Of a stretch of 43,389 bases of DNA, positions 15,769-25,154 are shown one piece after another. Below the pieces are notes generated by a model. The model had not been told where the DNA came from, made no database searches, and was given only the letters and a program-made list of their open reading frames with translations. The DNA is from Thermodesulfobacteriota bacterium (lineage in GTDB: Bacteria > Thermosulfidibacterota > Thermosulfidibacteria > Thermosulfidibacterales > B14-G1). Numbering within the stretch: the stretch's first letter is position 1; each line of letters opens with the position of its first letter. Position numbers and translations under genes: made by a program. The DNA lies in assembly GCA_024274915.1 (NCBI GenBank), contig JAJSAC010000047.1, positions 1 through 43,389 on the forward strand, given 5' to 3'.

Positions 15769-16617
15769 CTATTTTTGGATGAGTTCCCTTCTATACTGAT
15801 AGTATGCGTTTCTAACAGCGATGTAGGGGTCTATGGCTGACTCTATCAAACTCTCGTAGCTTCCCAGGGTGAGGGAGGTCTCGTTCAGCTTGTTTAATGC
15901 ATAAAGCCCGGCGTAAACCCATCCATTCACAAGGTAATAAATGGGATCCATCAGGGTGTCGGCTATGGTGCCAAGGGAATCCCTGACACAGGATGTTCCA
16001 AAGATGGGCCAGTCTATATAGGCCACTTCTTTTAGACCGTATACCCCAAGGGTTTGGCCGGCATCTTCATCTATCCTTTTCAGTCCTATTTGGGATGCGG
16101 GGTCCAGAAGCCCTGCCAGGCCCACGGTGGAGTTGATGACGAATCGACAGAGAACTATGCCAGCTTTCTCTATCTTCAGCTGGAGGAGGGAATTGGCGAA
16201 GCGTACGGGAGCGTGGAGGTTTAAAATGGCCTGTCTCACTCCGATTCTCACATCTTCGGGGAGAATGAAGCCGTAAACCCTAGCCAAGGGTTTGAGGGCA
16301 TTGAAGTAGAGTTTGTCGTTCACCCAGAAGAAACCCCTGTTCACAGGTTGGAAGGGATCAGGCATGGTACCCTGGATCACTTTCCCCTTTTCCCTGGCTT
16401 CCCGGGCCTTTTCCTCCGCTTCCCACTTCTGGGCCAGCCTGATTCTGTCGGAGTCTATATTGTTCTTGTAAGGGCACACTTGTGCCCCTTCTTTGGGGTC
16501 TGTCGGTGAGTACTGGGCAGATGCCAGGACCAGGGGGAGGGGTTCTGACGCCATGGAAACGGTGGCCCAAGCCATTACTACCACTACCGCTAGGAGAGTT
16601 TTAGCTGTATTTCTCAT
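15769..16617 (-). CDS. mlaA: MlaA (VacJ) outer-membrane lipid asymmetry protein
   Basis: The 282-residue protein carries MPDPFQPVNRGFFWVNDKLY, the VacJ/MlaA signature, and later DEDAGQTLGVYGL with YIDWPIFGTSCVRDSLG. MlaA removes phospholipids from the outer leaflet of the outer membrane and passes them to MlaC. The N-terminus has a signal peptide (LLAVVVVMAWATVSMAS), but no lipobox Cys follows it; the first Cys is near residue 48. Unlike E. coli MlaA it is therefore probably not a lipoprotein. Between signal and domain lies a charged linker (about 50-85). AAGGAGG lies upstream of the ATG. The gene is third-last in the Mla operon, counting paralogue D. Confidence 0.92.
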   Translation of the reverse strand: MRNTAKTLLAVVVVMAWATVSMASEPLPLVLASAQYSPTDPKEGAQVCPYKNNIDSDRIRLAQKWEAEEKAREAREKGKVIQGTMPDPFQPVNRGFFWVNDKLYFNALKPLARVYGFILPEDVRIGVRQAILNLHAPVRFANSLLQLKIEKAGIVLCRFVINSTVGLAGLLDPASQIGLKRIDEDAGQTLGVYGLKEVAYIDWPIFGTSCVRDSLGTIADTLMDPIYYLVNGWVYAGLYALNKLNETSLTLGSYESLIESAIDPYIAVRNAYYQYRRELIQK

Positions 16618-16632
16618 CCCTTCGTATCCTCC

Positions 16633-17085
16633 TTATTTCCCAGGACTTCCGTAGATCATCCGGCCGATAGCGTCACTTAAGTCGAAGGGGGGCTGGGTTT
16701 CCCGAATACGCCCCCCTGGTGGGATCGCTTTCTCTGATGCCCCGGGGGTTATGGACACGTATTTTTCGCCAATGAGTCCCTTGGTCTTTACCGCAGCGAT
16801 GGAATCGTCGGGGAGTTTTATTCCAGGGTTGAGCAGAAAAGTGACAACGGCTGTAAAGTCCTCAGGGTCCAATTTTATGTTTTTTACCCTTCCCACTTCC
16901 ACTCCTCCTATTTCCACGCTGGCGCCTTTTTTCAATCCGCCTACGTTGGAGAATTTAGCGTACACCGTGTAACCCTTGTGGCCTATGACTTCCATTCTGC
17001 CCAGCTTGATGGATAGATAGGCCAGACAGGCTATGCCTATCAAAAAGAATACCCCAACGGCAAGTTCTAAATCAAACCTTTTCAT
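16633..17085 (-). CDS. mlaD: MlaD, MCE-domain substrate-binding subunit of the phospholipid transporter
   Basis: At 150 residues it matches the usual MlaD length: one N-terminal membrane helix ([17 protein letters not shown]) and a single MCE domain ([20 protein letters not shown] through the [13 protein letters not shown] region). MlaD hexamers bridge the inner-membrane ABC core and periplasmic MlaC. The ATG start overlaps the end of mlaF by 14 bp, so the two are coupled. Confidence 0.93.
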   Translation of the reverse strand: MKRFDLELAVGVFFLIGIACLAYLSIKLGRMEVIGHKGYTVYAKFSNVGGLKKGASVEIGGVEVGRVKNIKLDPEDFTAVVTFLLNPGIKLPDDSIAAVKTKGLIGEKYVSITPGASEKAIPPGGRIRETQPPFDLSDAIGRMIYGSPGK

Positions 17086-17896
17086 TTTTCCTCTCCTGAA
17101 GACATTTGCTCTTCTCTGTAGATTCCCTCTCCAGCTTTTCCATAATAGGTTTTAACACGTCCTCCATCTCTTTTCTCCCCCCGGTGATGAACTGGCGTAC
17201 TATGGGATGAGGGGACCGCATAATGTCCAGGGGGCTTCCAAAGGCCACGATTTTGCCCTCATGGAGCATGGCCACCTTGTCCACCAGGAAGAAGATGTCA
17301 GGGATCTCATGGGAGACCATGATGCCCGTGAAGCACGCCCTTTCGTGGGTTCGTTTAATCAACTCGTTGATGGAGTGGGCGGTGATGGGGTCCAGCCCTG
17401 TAGTGGGTTCATCAAAGAGCATAATCTCTGGGGTGGTCACCATGCAACGGGCTAGGGCTGCCCTTTTTCTCATGCCGCCGCTGAGTTCTGCCGGGAATTT
17501 GTGTTCCATACCTTTCAGACCCACCTGTTCCAGTTCGAATAGCACCTTCTCCTTTATCTCCCGTTCCGTCATTTTGGTCTTTTCCCTAAGGGGAAAGGCC
17601 ACGTTGTCGAAGAGGGTGAGGGAGTCGAAGAGGGCCCCTCCCTGGAAGAGAAATCCTATCCGGCTCCTCAGTTCCTCCAATTTGCGTCCCTTTGCGGTGG
17701 TGATGTCCTCCCCGTCTATGAGCACTCTGCCCTTTTGCCCTTTCATGAGGGCTACCACGTGCTTAAGGAGTACGCTCTTCCCCACACCGCTTTTACCGAT
17801 GAGTGCCAGGACTTCACCCGTTCCCACCTTTAAGGTGACCCCGTCCAGGACCTTTTGCTTTCCTAGAGTGCTGTGTAGGTCTATAACTTGGATCAC
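17072..17896 (-). CDS. mlaF: MlaF, ATPase subunit of the phospholipid ABC transporter
   Basis: This cytoplasmic ABC ATPase has 274 residues, with Walker [11 protein letters not shown]-loop [18 protein letters not shown], signature [14 protein letters not shown], Walker [15 protein letters not shown] and switch VSHE. The run after the Q-loop is typical of the Ttg2A/MlaF group. An open frame of 533 codons extends upstream through mlaE in another phase and is not real there. The start taken is GTG at 17896, with AAAGGAG five bases upstream and 11 bp after the mlaE stop. Confidence 0.93.
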   Translation of the reverse strand: MIQVIDLHSTLGKQKVLDGVTLKVGTGEVLALIGKSGVGKSVLLKHVVALMKGQKGRVLIDGEDITTAKGRKLEELRSRIGFLFQGGALFDSLTLFDNVAFPLREKTKMTEREIKEKVLFELEQVGLKGMEHKFPAELSGGMRKRAALARCMVTTPEIMLFDEPTTGLDPITAHSINELIKRTHERACFTGIMVSHEIPDIFFLVDKVAMLHEGKIVAFGSPLDIMRSPHPIVRQFITGGRKEMEDVLKPIMEKLERESTEKSKCLQERKNEKV

Positions 17897-17907
17897 GCCC
17901 ACTCCTT

Positions 17908-18690
17908 TCAGAAGAGCAAAGAGGTGATTACATAGTCGCACACGAGGATCAGTACGCAAGATGCCACAACGGCCCTGGTGGTAGCCTTGCTCACACCTTC
18001 TGCCCCATAGCCCGTTGTGTAACCGAAGTAGCAGCAGATCCAGGTCACCACAAGTCCGAAGGTTGTGGCCTTGTATAGGCCGTGGAGGATTTCCGTTAAA
18101 TCTATGTATTGGGGCATTTCTCCAAAGAAGGTGCCTGCACTTACTCCTAGGAGCTTGACCCCCACTACATATCCCCCGTAGATGCCCACCACGTTGAACA
18201 GGGAGGCCAGGAGGGGAAAGGAGATGATGCCGGCCAGCAGATTGGGGACGATCAGGTATCTGAAGGGATTGAGTCCCATCATTTCTAGGGCATCGATCTG
18301 CTCGGTGATGCGCATGATTCCGATCTCTGCCGTTAAGGCCGATCCTGCTCGGGCAGTGATCATGAAAGCAGAGATGACGGGACCAAGTTCTCGTATCATG
18401 GAGAGGGCTACAGCGGGTCCCAGGAGGGCATCGGCCCCGAACCTTTGAAGGGCATAGTAAGACTCTAAAGTGAGAACCATTCCAGTGAAAGCCCCGGTGA
18501 GGGCTACTATGGTGATGGATTTTGCTCCTATGAAGTTGATCTGCCGAACGAGGCGTCCTACCTTGAGGGGGGGCACAAATGCCCAGAAGATGGCCGTGGC
18601 CAGGAAGAGGCCCACGTTGCCCAAGATCCTCACGGGGGAGAGGACGGTCCTTCCTATCCACCTGATTCCCCAAATGGCCGAATCCAACAT
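17908..18690 (-). CDS. mlaE: MlaE, permease subunit of the phospholipid ABC transporter
   Basis: This polytopic permease of the MlaE/DUF140 family has 260 residues. GAFTGMVLTLESYYAL, IRELGPVISAFMITARAGSA and EIGIMRITEQIDALEMMG are the conserved blocks. It forms the membrane core of MlaFEDB at the head of the operon; no mlaB is present here. A TTG at 18726 also opens the frame, but ATG at 18690, just after AAGGGTG, gives the usual family length and is preferred. Confidence 0.92.
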   Translation of the reverse strand: MLDSAIWGIRWIGRTVLSPVRILGNVGLFLATAIFWAFVPPLKVGRLVRQINFIGAKSITIVALTGAFTGMVLTLESYYALQRFGADALLGPAVALSMIRELGPVISAFMITARAGSALTAEIGIMRITEQIDALEMMGLNPFRYLIVPNLLAGIISFPLLASLFNVVGIYGGYVVGVKLLGVSAGTFFGEMPQYIDLTEILHGLYKATTFGLVVTWICCYFGYTTGYGAEGVSKATTRAVVASCVLILVCDYVITSLLF

Positions 18691-18702
18691 TTTCACCCTT
18701 GG

Positions 18703-18717
18703 ACCCTTTTGAAGGGT
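18703..18717. repeat. inverted repeat in the mlaE leader
   Basis: ACCCTT and AAGGGT flank a 3-base centre immediately upstream of the preferred mlaE start. It could be a small leader hairpin affecting initiation or an operator half-site pair. It is short and may be incidental. Confidence 0.25.
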
Positions 18718-18906
18718 TACGAACAAAGTTATTCTGATATGCTAATACACTAAGGAGCAGACGGGATGCAAGGGTTTAGCGGTTTTTTTGTGGAATCGTG
18801 TTTAACAAAGAACAACATTAGGTTCCAGCGGTTAAAGGACTTTTCTCCCTTTACCTTGTGGTGGGGTTGGGCTAGATTCTTCTGAGACACGGAGGAGGTG
18901 GGAGCT

Positions 18907-19662
18907 TTGCTGGCTAAAAGGATTATTCCCTGCCTGGATGTCATGGAGGGCCGGGTGGTGAAGGGGATCAATTTTGTGGACTTGAGGGACGCAGGGGACC
19001 CTGTGGAGAACGCTCGTTTTTACGATGAAGAGATGGCTGACGAGCTGGTTTTCCTGGATATCACGGCCTCCTACGAGAAGCGTAACATCATGATAGACGT
19101 GGTTCGACGCACCGCCGAGCAAGTCTTTATGCCCCTCACTGTAGGGGGTGGGGTACGGAATTTGGAGGACATGAGGAACCTCCTGGTGGCAGGGGCGGAC
19201 AAGGTGTCCGTCAACACCGCGGCGGTGAATAACCCCTCCCTGGTGGCCGAAGCCAGCAGGGCCTTTGGTTCTCAATGCATAGTGGTGGCCATAGACGCCA
19301 AGAGGAGAGGGGATTCCTGGGAGGTTTACATCCACGGGGGTAGGACCCCTACGGGTATGGACGCCATGGAGTGGGCCCGGAAGGTGGAGGAGTTGGGGGC
19401 AGGGGAGATACTCCTCACCAGTATGGACAGGGACGGCACAAAGGACGGATACGATATACCCCTCACCCGCACCATTGCCGAGGCCGTTTCCATACCAGTT
19501 ATCGCCTCAGGGGGGGCAGGGAGCCCTCAACATCTTTATGAGGGGTTGGTGGAGGGGAAGGCCGATGCCGTTTTGGCAGCCTCCATCTTCCATTACAGGG
19601 AGTATTCTATCAGAGAGGTGAAAGAGTATCTCAGGGAGAGGGGAGTGAGGGTGAGGTTATAG
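18907..19662 (+). CDS. hisF: HisF, imidazole glycerol phosphate synthase cyclase subunit
   Basis: This (beta/alpha)8 barrel of 251 residues opens with [12 protein letters not shown], where Asp11 is the catalytic base; VVAIDAKR places the second catalytic acid at Asp130. Phosphate-binding loops (GGGVRN, ASGGAG) are in place. HisF uses ammonia from HisH to convert PRFAR to imidazole glycerol phosphate and AICAR. A GTG at 18898 also opens the frame, but it abuts the GGAGGAGG sequence. TTG at 18907 is eight bases downstream and reproduces the canonical N-terminus. No hisH or other his gene is nearby. The lnt gene starts one base after the stop, so they share a transcript. Confidence 0.95.
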   Translation: MLAKRIIPCLDVMEGRVVKGINFVDLRDAGDPVENARFYDEEMADELVFLDITASYEKRNIMIDVVRRTAEQVFMPLTVGGGVRNLEDMRNLLVAGADKVSVNTAAVNNPSLVAEASRAFGSQCIVVAIDAKRRGDSWEVYIHGGRTPTGMDAMEWARKVEELGAGEILLTSMDRDGTKDGYDIPLTRTIAEAVSIPVIASGGAGSPQHLYEGLVEGKADAVLAASIFHYREYSIREVKEYLRERGVRVRL

Positions 19663-19663
19663 G

Positions 19664-21151
19664 ATGCTCTTATCGGCCTTCCTTCTCTCTTTGGCCCTAT
19701 ATTTCTTTTCCTTTTCCCCATTTAGTCTCTTCTTTCTCGCCTGGGTGGCGCCCTTGCCCTTGGTTTTGGCCGAGACTTCCCTTTCTCGAAAGAAAGGTTT
19801 TCTCCTTTGGTGGTTATGGGGCGCCCTTTTCTTCCTGGCGGCTCTTTACTGGTTGCCTGGAACCATGAAGGCTTACGCCCCAGTCGCCTGGTGGCAGGCC
19901 TGGGGTGCCCTGGTGGTGTTGGCCCTTTACCTTGGTCTGTACTGGGGTTTGTGGGGGTGGTGGTCTGGGTTCCTGGTGGAGAGGGGGGTACCTCCCTTTC
20001 TGGCTTTCTCCACTGTTTTGTCCTTTCTTGAGCTGGTCCGGGGCCATGTGCTGACTGGCTTTCCCTGGCTCTTGGCCGCCCATACCCAGGCGCCTTTTCT
20101 GCCCTTCGTTCAGGGGGCGGCTTTGGTAGGGGTTTATGGTCTCTCCTTCCTCCTGGCCTGGGGATGGGGAGGGGTGGTGGACCTGGTTAGAGGAGGGACC
20201 AGGCTTAGAGGGGCGTTGGCCCTACTTTTGCCCGTGGTGCTGGTGGGCTGGGGATGGGCGAGGATGGAGAGGATTCCCCGAGGTAAAGCCATAAAGGTGG
20301 CCTTGGTTCAGCCCAATGTTCCAGCCCAAGTGAAGTGGGACCCTGCCAAGGCCCGGGACCAGGTGAAGCTTTTGGTGGGAATGTTGAAGAGGGCCTGTCA
20401 GGGAGAGGACCTGGTGGTCTTTCCCGAGACAGCCTATCCCTACAACCTTTTCCAGGATCTTGCCAGGACTCGCCCTTTTTTGGACGCTGTGGAGGGGTGT
20501 TCAGCCTATGTGTTGGTGGGCACCAACCACGTGGTTATGAAAGGGGAGCGTATCTACTACAGGAACCGGGTCTATCTCCTTTCCAAAACGGGGGTCTTGG
20601 GTTTCTACGACAAGGTCCACCTGGTGCCGTTTGGAGAGTATGTTCCACTGGGGCATCGCTTTCCCTTTCTCTACAACCTGGCGGGTTATCGGAGGGGGTT
20701 TCTACCGGGGAAGGACCTGTCTCCCCTCCCTATGCCTTCTTGTCCTTTGGGAGTGGATATCTGTTATGAGGCCATTTTCCCGTTTCTGGCTCGTGTCCAG
20801 GTGAAGAGAGGGGCTGGACTTATTGTCAATGTCACCAACGACGCTTGGTTCGGCAGGAGTCTGGCTCCTTATCAGCACTTTACTGCTGGCCTTTTCCGGG
20901 CCGTGGAGAATGGGAGATGGCTGGTTCGTAGCGCCAATACGGGGATCTCGGCCTTGGTCTCCCCTGCAGGGCGGGTGGTAGCCAAAACATCCCTCTTTAC
21001 CAAGGGAATTCTTCGGGGGGATGTGGAAGTGGTGTCCAGTGTAACCCCTTATACCCTCTTGGGGGATTGGTTGCCCCTCTTATCGGGTTTTCTCGCCTTA
21101 CTTTTTCTCGCTGTGGGATACTTTAAACCGGGGTATTTTTCTGATAGATAA
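19664..21151 (+). CDS. lnt: Lnt, apolipoprotein N-acyltransferase
   Basis: The 495-residue protein has six to seven N-terminal membrane helices and a nitrilase-fold domain facing the periplasm. The catalytic triad is visible: Glu255 in VVFPETAYP, Lys317 in FYDKVHLVPFGEYVP and Cys367 in GVDICYEAIFP. It adds the third acyl chain to the N-terminal Cys of lipoproteins at the inner membrane. TNDAWFG and NTGIS are further family motifs. It is coupled to hisF (start one base beyond its stop). Confidence 0.95.
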   Translation: MLLSAFLLSLALYFFSFSPFSLFFLAWVAPLPLVLAETSLSRKKGFLLWWLWGALFFLAALYWLPGTMKAYAPVAWWQAWGALVVLALYLGLYWGLWGWWSGFLVERGVPPFLAFSTVLSFLELVRGHVLTGFPWLLAAHTQAPFLPFVQGAALVGVYGLSFLLAWGWGGVVDLVRGGTRLRGALALLLPVVLVGWGWARMERIPRGKAIKVALVQPNVPAQVKWDPAKARDQVKLLVGMLKRACQGEDLVVFPETAYPYNLFQDLARTRPFLDAVEGCSAYVLVGTNHVVMKGERIYYRNRVYLLSKTGVLGFYDKVHLVPFGEYVPLGHRFPFLYNLAGYRRGFLPGKDLSPLPMPSCPLGVDICYEAIFPFLARVQVKRGAGLIVNVTNDAWFGRSLAPYQHFTAGLFRAVENGRWLVRSANTGISALVSPAGRVVAKTSLFTKGILRGDVEVVSSVTPYTLLGDWLPLLSGFLALLFLAVGYFKPGYFSDR

Positions 21152-21178
21152 AGATCAGTAGGCTATGAGGAGGCTTCT

Positions 21179-21538
21179 TTGACCGATTTGGTGGAGGTGT
21201 TTAAGGCCCTGAGTGACGAGACTAGGCTCAGGATAATGAAGCTCCTGGAGGATGAAGCTCTCTGTGTTTGTGAGATCATGGCTGTGCTGGACATGATTCA
21301 GTCTCGGGTTTCCCGGCATCTGGATATCCTGAGGAGGGCGGGGTTTCTGGTGGCCCGGCGGGAGAAGAAGTGGGTGATCTACACCTGGAACAGGGAGAAG
21401 CTGAACCCTTATCACTTGCCCCTTCAGGAGATGCTTCGCCTTTGGCTCAACGACAACGAAAGGGTGAGAAGGGATAGGGAGAGACTCAAAGAGGTGAAGT
21501 CCCTGGGTTTGAGGGATAACAAGAGCTGTTGTCGTTGA
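21179..21538 (+). CDS. ArsR/SmtB-family metal(loid)-responsive repressor
   Basis: This winged-helix protein has 119 residues: [16 protein letters not shown], then [25 protein letters not shown], where the recognition helix region follows a Cys-x-Cys pair. The CVC motif corresponds to ELCVCDL of As(III)/Sb(III)-sensing ArsR proteins. The C-terminus ends in SCCR, adding a vicinal Cys pair. The start is TTG at 21179, with GAGGAGG upstream. No arsenite pump, arsenate reductase or other target gene lies nearby, so its regulon is elsewhere or it controls its neighbours. It lies between lnt and glyQ. Confidence 0.88.
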   Translation: MTDLVEVFKALSDETRLRIMKLLEDEALCVCEIMAVLDMIQSRVSRHLDILRRAGFLVARREKKWVIYTWNREKLNPYHLPLQEMLRLWLNDNERVRRDRERLKEVKSLGLRDNKSCCR

Positions 21539-21590
21539 CGGAGGGGGGTGCCCGGGTTACAAAGACCAAAATTGTCAGGGAGGTAGAGGG

Positions 21591-22493
<903 letters not shown>

Positions 22494-22589
22494 TGGGAAA
22501 GGGGAATTGGGGGAGAAGGTTTGCCTATTTCCCATTGGGACTGGTGTGGGGCCCCGACTTTTCCTTATTGAGCCTCTTTGGGGAGTGAG

Positions 22590-23867
22590 GTGAGGGTGAA
22601 TTTATCCGGTGTGGAGCTGGTTTTGGTGGTCCTATCCCTTCTCTTGCTGTTGTTAGAAGCCTTCTTCTCCGGTTCGGAGATTGCCCTTCTGAGCTCGGAT
22701 CTTGTTAAGATAAGGGAGTTGGCCCGGGAAGGCGATGGCCGGGCCCGAATGGTGGATTTCTTTCTTAAGCACCCCGATAGGCTTCTGGGCACCACCCTTT
22801 TGGGCACCAACCTTTGCGTGGTGCTGAACGCCTCTTTAATAACCTATCTCCTATCTGGGAGGATGGGGGGGGGACACTCCGAGTGGATCACCACCCTCAT
22901 CCTCTCTCCCATGGTCCTGGTCTTTGGGGAGGCTATTCCCAAAAGCCTGTCCCAGAGGAGACCTACGTCACTGGCCTTGAAGTTGGTTACCCCTTTAACC
23001 TGGGCCTACTTTGCTTTCAGGCCATTTTCCACTTCCCTCCTGGCCTTGGCCCGAATGGTGGTCCCTGGATGGGAGGGGATAGACCAGCGTTTTTACTTTA
23101 CCAGAGACGATCTGGCCCTTTTGGTGGAACAGGAGGAGGGAGTTGCGGATCTGGAGGATGGTGAGAAAGAGATCATTTATAAGGTCATTTCTTTGCCCAA
23201 AGTGAGGGTGAGGGAGACCATGAAACCCATCAATCAGGTGGTAGTTTTGGAAGAGGGGGAGTCGGTTCTCAGGGCTGTGGAAATTTTTCATAAGTGGGGT
23301 TACTCCAGGGTCCCTGTCTATTCTGATCACGTCTACAATGTGGTAGGTGTGGTTACCATTTATGATCTCCTTAAGGTGGAAGATCCCTCCCTTCCCGTTG
23401 GTGAAGTGAAAAGGCCTGCCCTCTTTGTCCCAGAATATAAGCGGGTAGACGAGCTCCTCCAGGAGATGAAAGAGGAACGGGTGCCCATGGCAGTGGTGGT
23501 GGATGAATACGGTGCTGCCATAGGAATCACCACCGTGGAGGATCTGGTGGAAGAGCTAGTGGGGGAGATAGAGGATGATTTTGACCGTTCCCTTCCTCAG
23601 GTAGGAGAGGTGCTGGAGGAGGGAGGGGGGTATCTGGTGGATGCCAGGATAGAGCTGGATTTGCTCAGGGAGGAGTGGGGAATAGATCTGCCCAAAGAGG
23701 ATCTCTATGAGACCCTGGCGGGGTTTATCCTCTACCGCCTGGGCCGGGTCCCCCACGAAGGGGAGGAAGTTGTTCTAGAGGGTTGGCGGATTCGCATTGT
23801 GGAGGCAGACTCTAGGAGCGTTAAGAAGGTGTGGTTAGGAAAGACCGAGGATGAGGGGGAAGGCTGA
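22590..23867 (+). CDS. CNNM/CorC-HlyC family membrane protein with CBS pair
   Basis: The protein has about 425 residues. An N-terminal DUF21/CNNM transmembrane domain (about 1-185) begins LLLLLEAFFSGSEIALLSSD and includes GEAIPKSLSQRRP. Two CBS domains follow (about 205-325; GYSRVPVYSDHVYNVVGVV and VPMAVVVDEYGAAIGITTVEDLVEELVG in part), and a C-terminal CorC_HlyC domain ends the chain. Relatives act in Mg2+ or Co2+ transport and are often annotated hemolysin C-like. Three in-frame starts compete (22578, 22590, 22596); GTG at 22590 has GGGAG upstream. The stop codon lies inside a heptamer tandem repeat. Confidence 0.88.
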   Translation: MRVNLSGVELVLVVLSLLLLLLEAFFSGSEIALLSSDLVKIRELAREGDGRARMVDFFLKHPDRLLGTTLLGTNLCVVLNASLITYLLSGRMGGGHSEWITTLILSPMVLVFGEAIPKSLSQRRPTSLALKLVTPLTWAYFAFRPFSTSLLALARMVVPGWEGIDQRFYFTRDDLALLVEQEEGVADLEDGEKEIIYKVISLPKVRVRETMKPINQVVVLEEGESVLRAVEIFHKWGYSRVPVYSDHVYNVVGVVTIYDLLKVEDPSLPVGEVKRPALFVPEYKRVDELLQEMKEERVPMAVVVDEYGAAIGITTVEDLVEELVGEIEDDFDRSLPQVGEVLEEGGGYLVDARIELDLLREEWGIDLPKEDLYETLAGFILYRLGRVPHEGEEVVLEGWRIRIVEADSRSVKKVWLGKTEDEGEG

Positions 23868-23908
23868 AGGCTAAGGGCTAAGGGCTAAGGGCTAAGGGCT
23901 AAGGGCTA
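23861..23908 (+). repeat. heptamer tandem repeat (GGGCTAA, about 7 copies)
   Basis: Consecutive 7-base units run AGGCTGA, AGGCTAA, four perfect GGGCTAA and a partial last unit. The array spans the stop codon of the CNNM gene and most of the spacer before the nuclease pair. It has no spacers of the CRISPR kind. Simple arrays like this arise by replication slippage and can vary in copy number between strains. Confidence 0.95.
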
Positions 23909-23942
23909 TTTCATTCTTCATCCCTTAGACAGGCGGGTGTGT

Positions 23943-25154
23943 ATGAAGGTAACTTTTATTCACGCTGCTGATCTCCACCTGGGGACCCCTTTCAAGGGTT
24001 TGGGAGAGGTGTCTCCCTGGCTGAGAAAGAGGCTGATCTGGGCCAATTTTGAGGCCTTCAGGAGGCTGGCTAGTCTGGCCCGAGAGGCAGATATGCTCTT
24101 ACTGGCTGGTGACTTGCTGGAGACCGGGTTGCCCCATCTCCGGGCCCGGCTGGAGTTGGTTCGGGCCTTTGAAGCTTTAGCTGGAGAGGGGACTAGGGTC
24201 TTTCTGGTGGCTGGGAACCACGATCCCTATTCCTTTTGGCGGACGATATCTTTGCCTGCGGGGGTTTATCTCTTTTCTCCCCAGGGGGAGACGGTGGAGG
24301 TGATCTTGGGGGGGAGCCGGGTGAGCATTAGCGGTATCAGCCATGGGGGAAAGGGGGTTAGAGAGAATCTGGTCTTTAGAATGGCCCCTGCAGAAGGTGA
24401 TCTGCGTTTGGCTTTGCTTCATGCATATCTTCAGGGCCAAGAGGGCCATGACCCCTACGCTCCTTGTTCCTTGGGGGACCTGGTTTCCCGGGATTTTAAC
24501 TACTGGGCATTGGGCCATGTCCATGGGGTGCAGGTGGTGATGGAGGACCCCTGGGTGGTCTATCCCGGGAACCTCCAGGGACGCCATCCCGGTGAAGAGG
24601 GCCAAAAGGGCTGCTATCGAGTGGTGTGGGATGGAGGGGACTTTGGGGTGGAATTTTGCCCCCTCTCCCCTGTGGTTTGGACTACCCGGACTCTCTCTCC
24701 AGAAGGGGTGGAAGACTCCGAGGGTTTGGTGGACCTCCTTGAGGCTTTGAAGGAGGAGGTGAGGTGGAGAGGGGGTACCCTTCTTCGGGTGATTTTGGAG
24801 GGCCCTTCTCCTCTCCATTCCGTGGGTGATGAGGGGTGGAACCAGCTGGAAGAGATGCTCAACGAGGCTGAAGACCGGGAGGATTTTGTCTGGATTACCC
24901 TGGAGGATAGGCTTTTGCCTCCCCTGGATCTGGAGGAGTTGGTGCGTCAGGAGGAGTTCATTGCCCAGCTGGTGAGGGAGGCTGGGGTGCTGAAAGGTAT
25001 GGTGAAGGAGGTCTCTTTGGAGGGAGAGTTGGGACTCCTGTGGCGTAGGAGGGACGTGACACGTTGGCTGGGAGAGTTGGGGGAAGAGGTAGGGACTGAG
25101 CTTGTGGATGAGGCACTGAGAAAGGCCCTAGTTTTCATGTTGGGGGAGAGGTGA
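23943..25154 (+). CDS. YhaO/SbcD-like DNA repair exonuclease subunit
   Basis: This 403-residue Mre11-type metallophosphoesterase carries FIHAADLHLGTPF (Asp10, His12), LLLAGDLLETG, LVAGNHDPYS, LLHAYLQG and WALGHVHG, which covers the metal ligands of the Mre11/SbcD fold in order. The GHVHGVQ and the YPGNLQGRH stretch favour the YhaO type over classical SbcD. It should cut DNA ends in complex with the ATPase encoded next; the GTGA overlap of stop and start supports one complex. ATG at 23943 (MKVTFIHAADLH) is preferred over GTG at 23937. Confidence 0.88.
   Translation: MKVTFIHAADLHLGTPFKGLGEVSPWLRKRLIWANFEAFRRLASLAREADMLLLAGDLLETGLPHLRARLELVRAFEALAGEGTRVFLVAGNHDPYSFWRTISLPAGVYLFSPQGETVEVILGGSRVSISGISHGGKGVRENLVFRMAPAEGDLRLALLHAYLQGQEGHDPYAPCSLGDLVSRDFNYWALGHVHGVQVVMEDPWVVYPGNLQGRHPGEEGQKGCYRVVWDGGDFGVEFCPLSPVVWTTRTLSPEGVEDSEGLVDLLEALKEEVRWRGGTLLRVILEGPSPLHSVGDEGWNQLEEMLNEAEDREDFVWITLEDRLLPPLDLEELVRQEEFIAQLVREAGVLKGMVKEVSLEGELGLLWRRRDVTRWLGELGEEVGTELVDEALRKALVFMLGER

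Noticed and set aside
17072-18673. 533-residue fusion of a novel domain to MlaF
   Set aside because: The upstream part is mlaE read in the wrong phase, rich in Pro, Arg and His; mlaE itself is intact in another frame.
23861-23908. Possible CRISPR array
   Set aside because: Units are 7 bp and contiguous, without spacers or cas genes; it is a simple tandem repeat.
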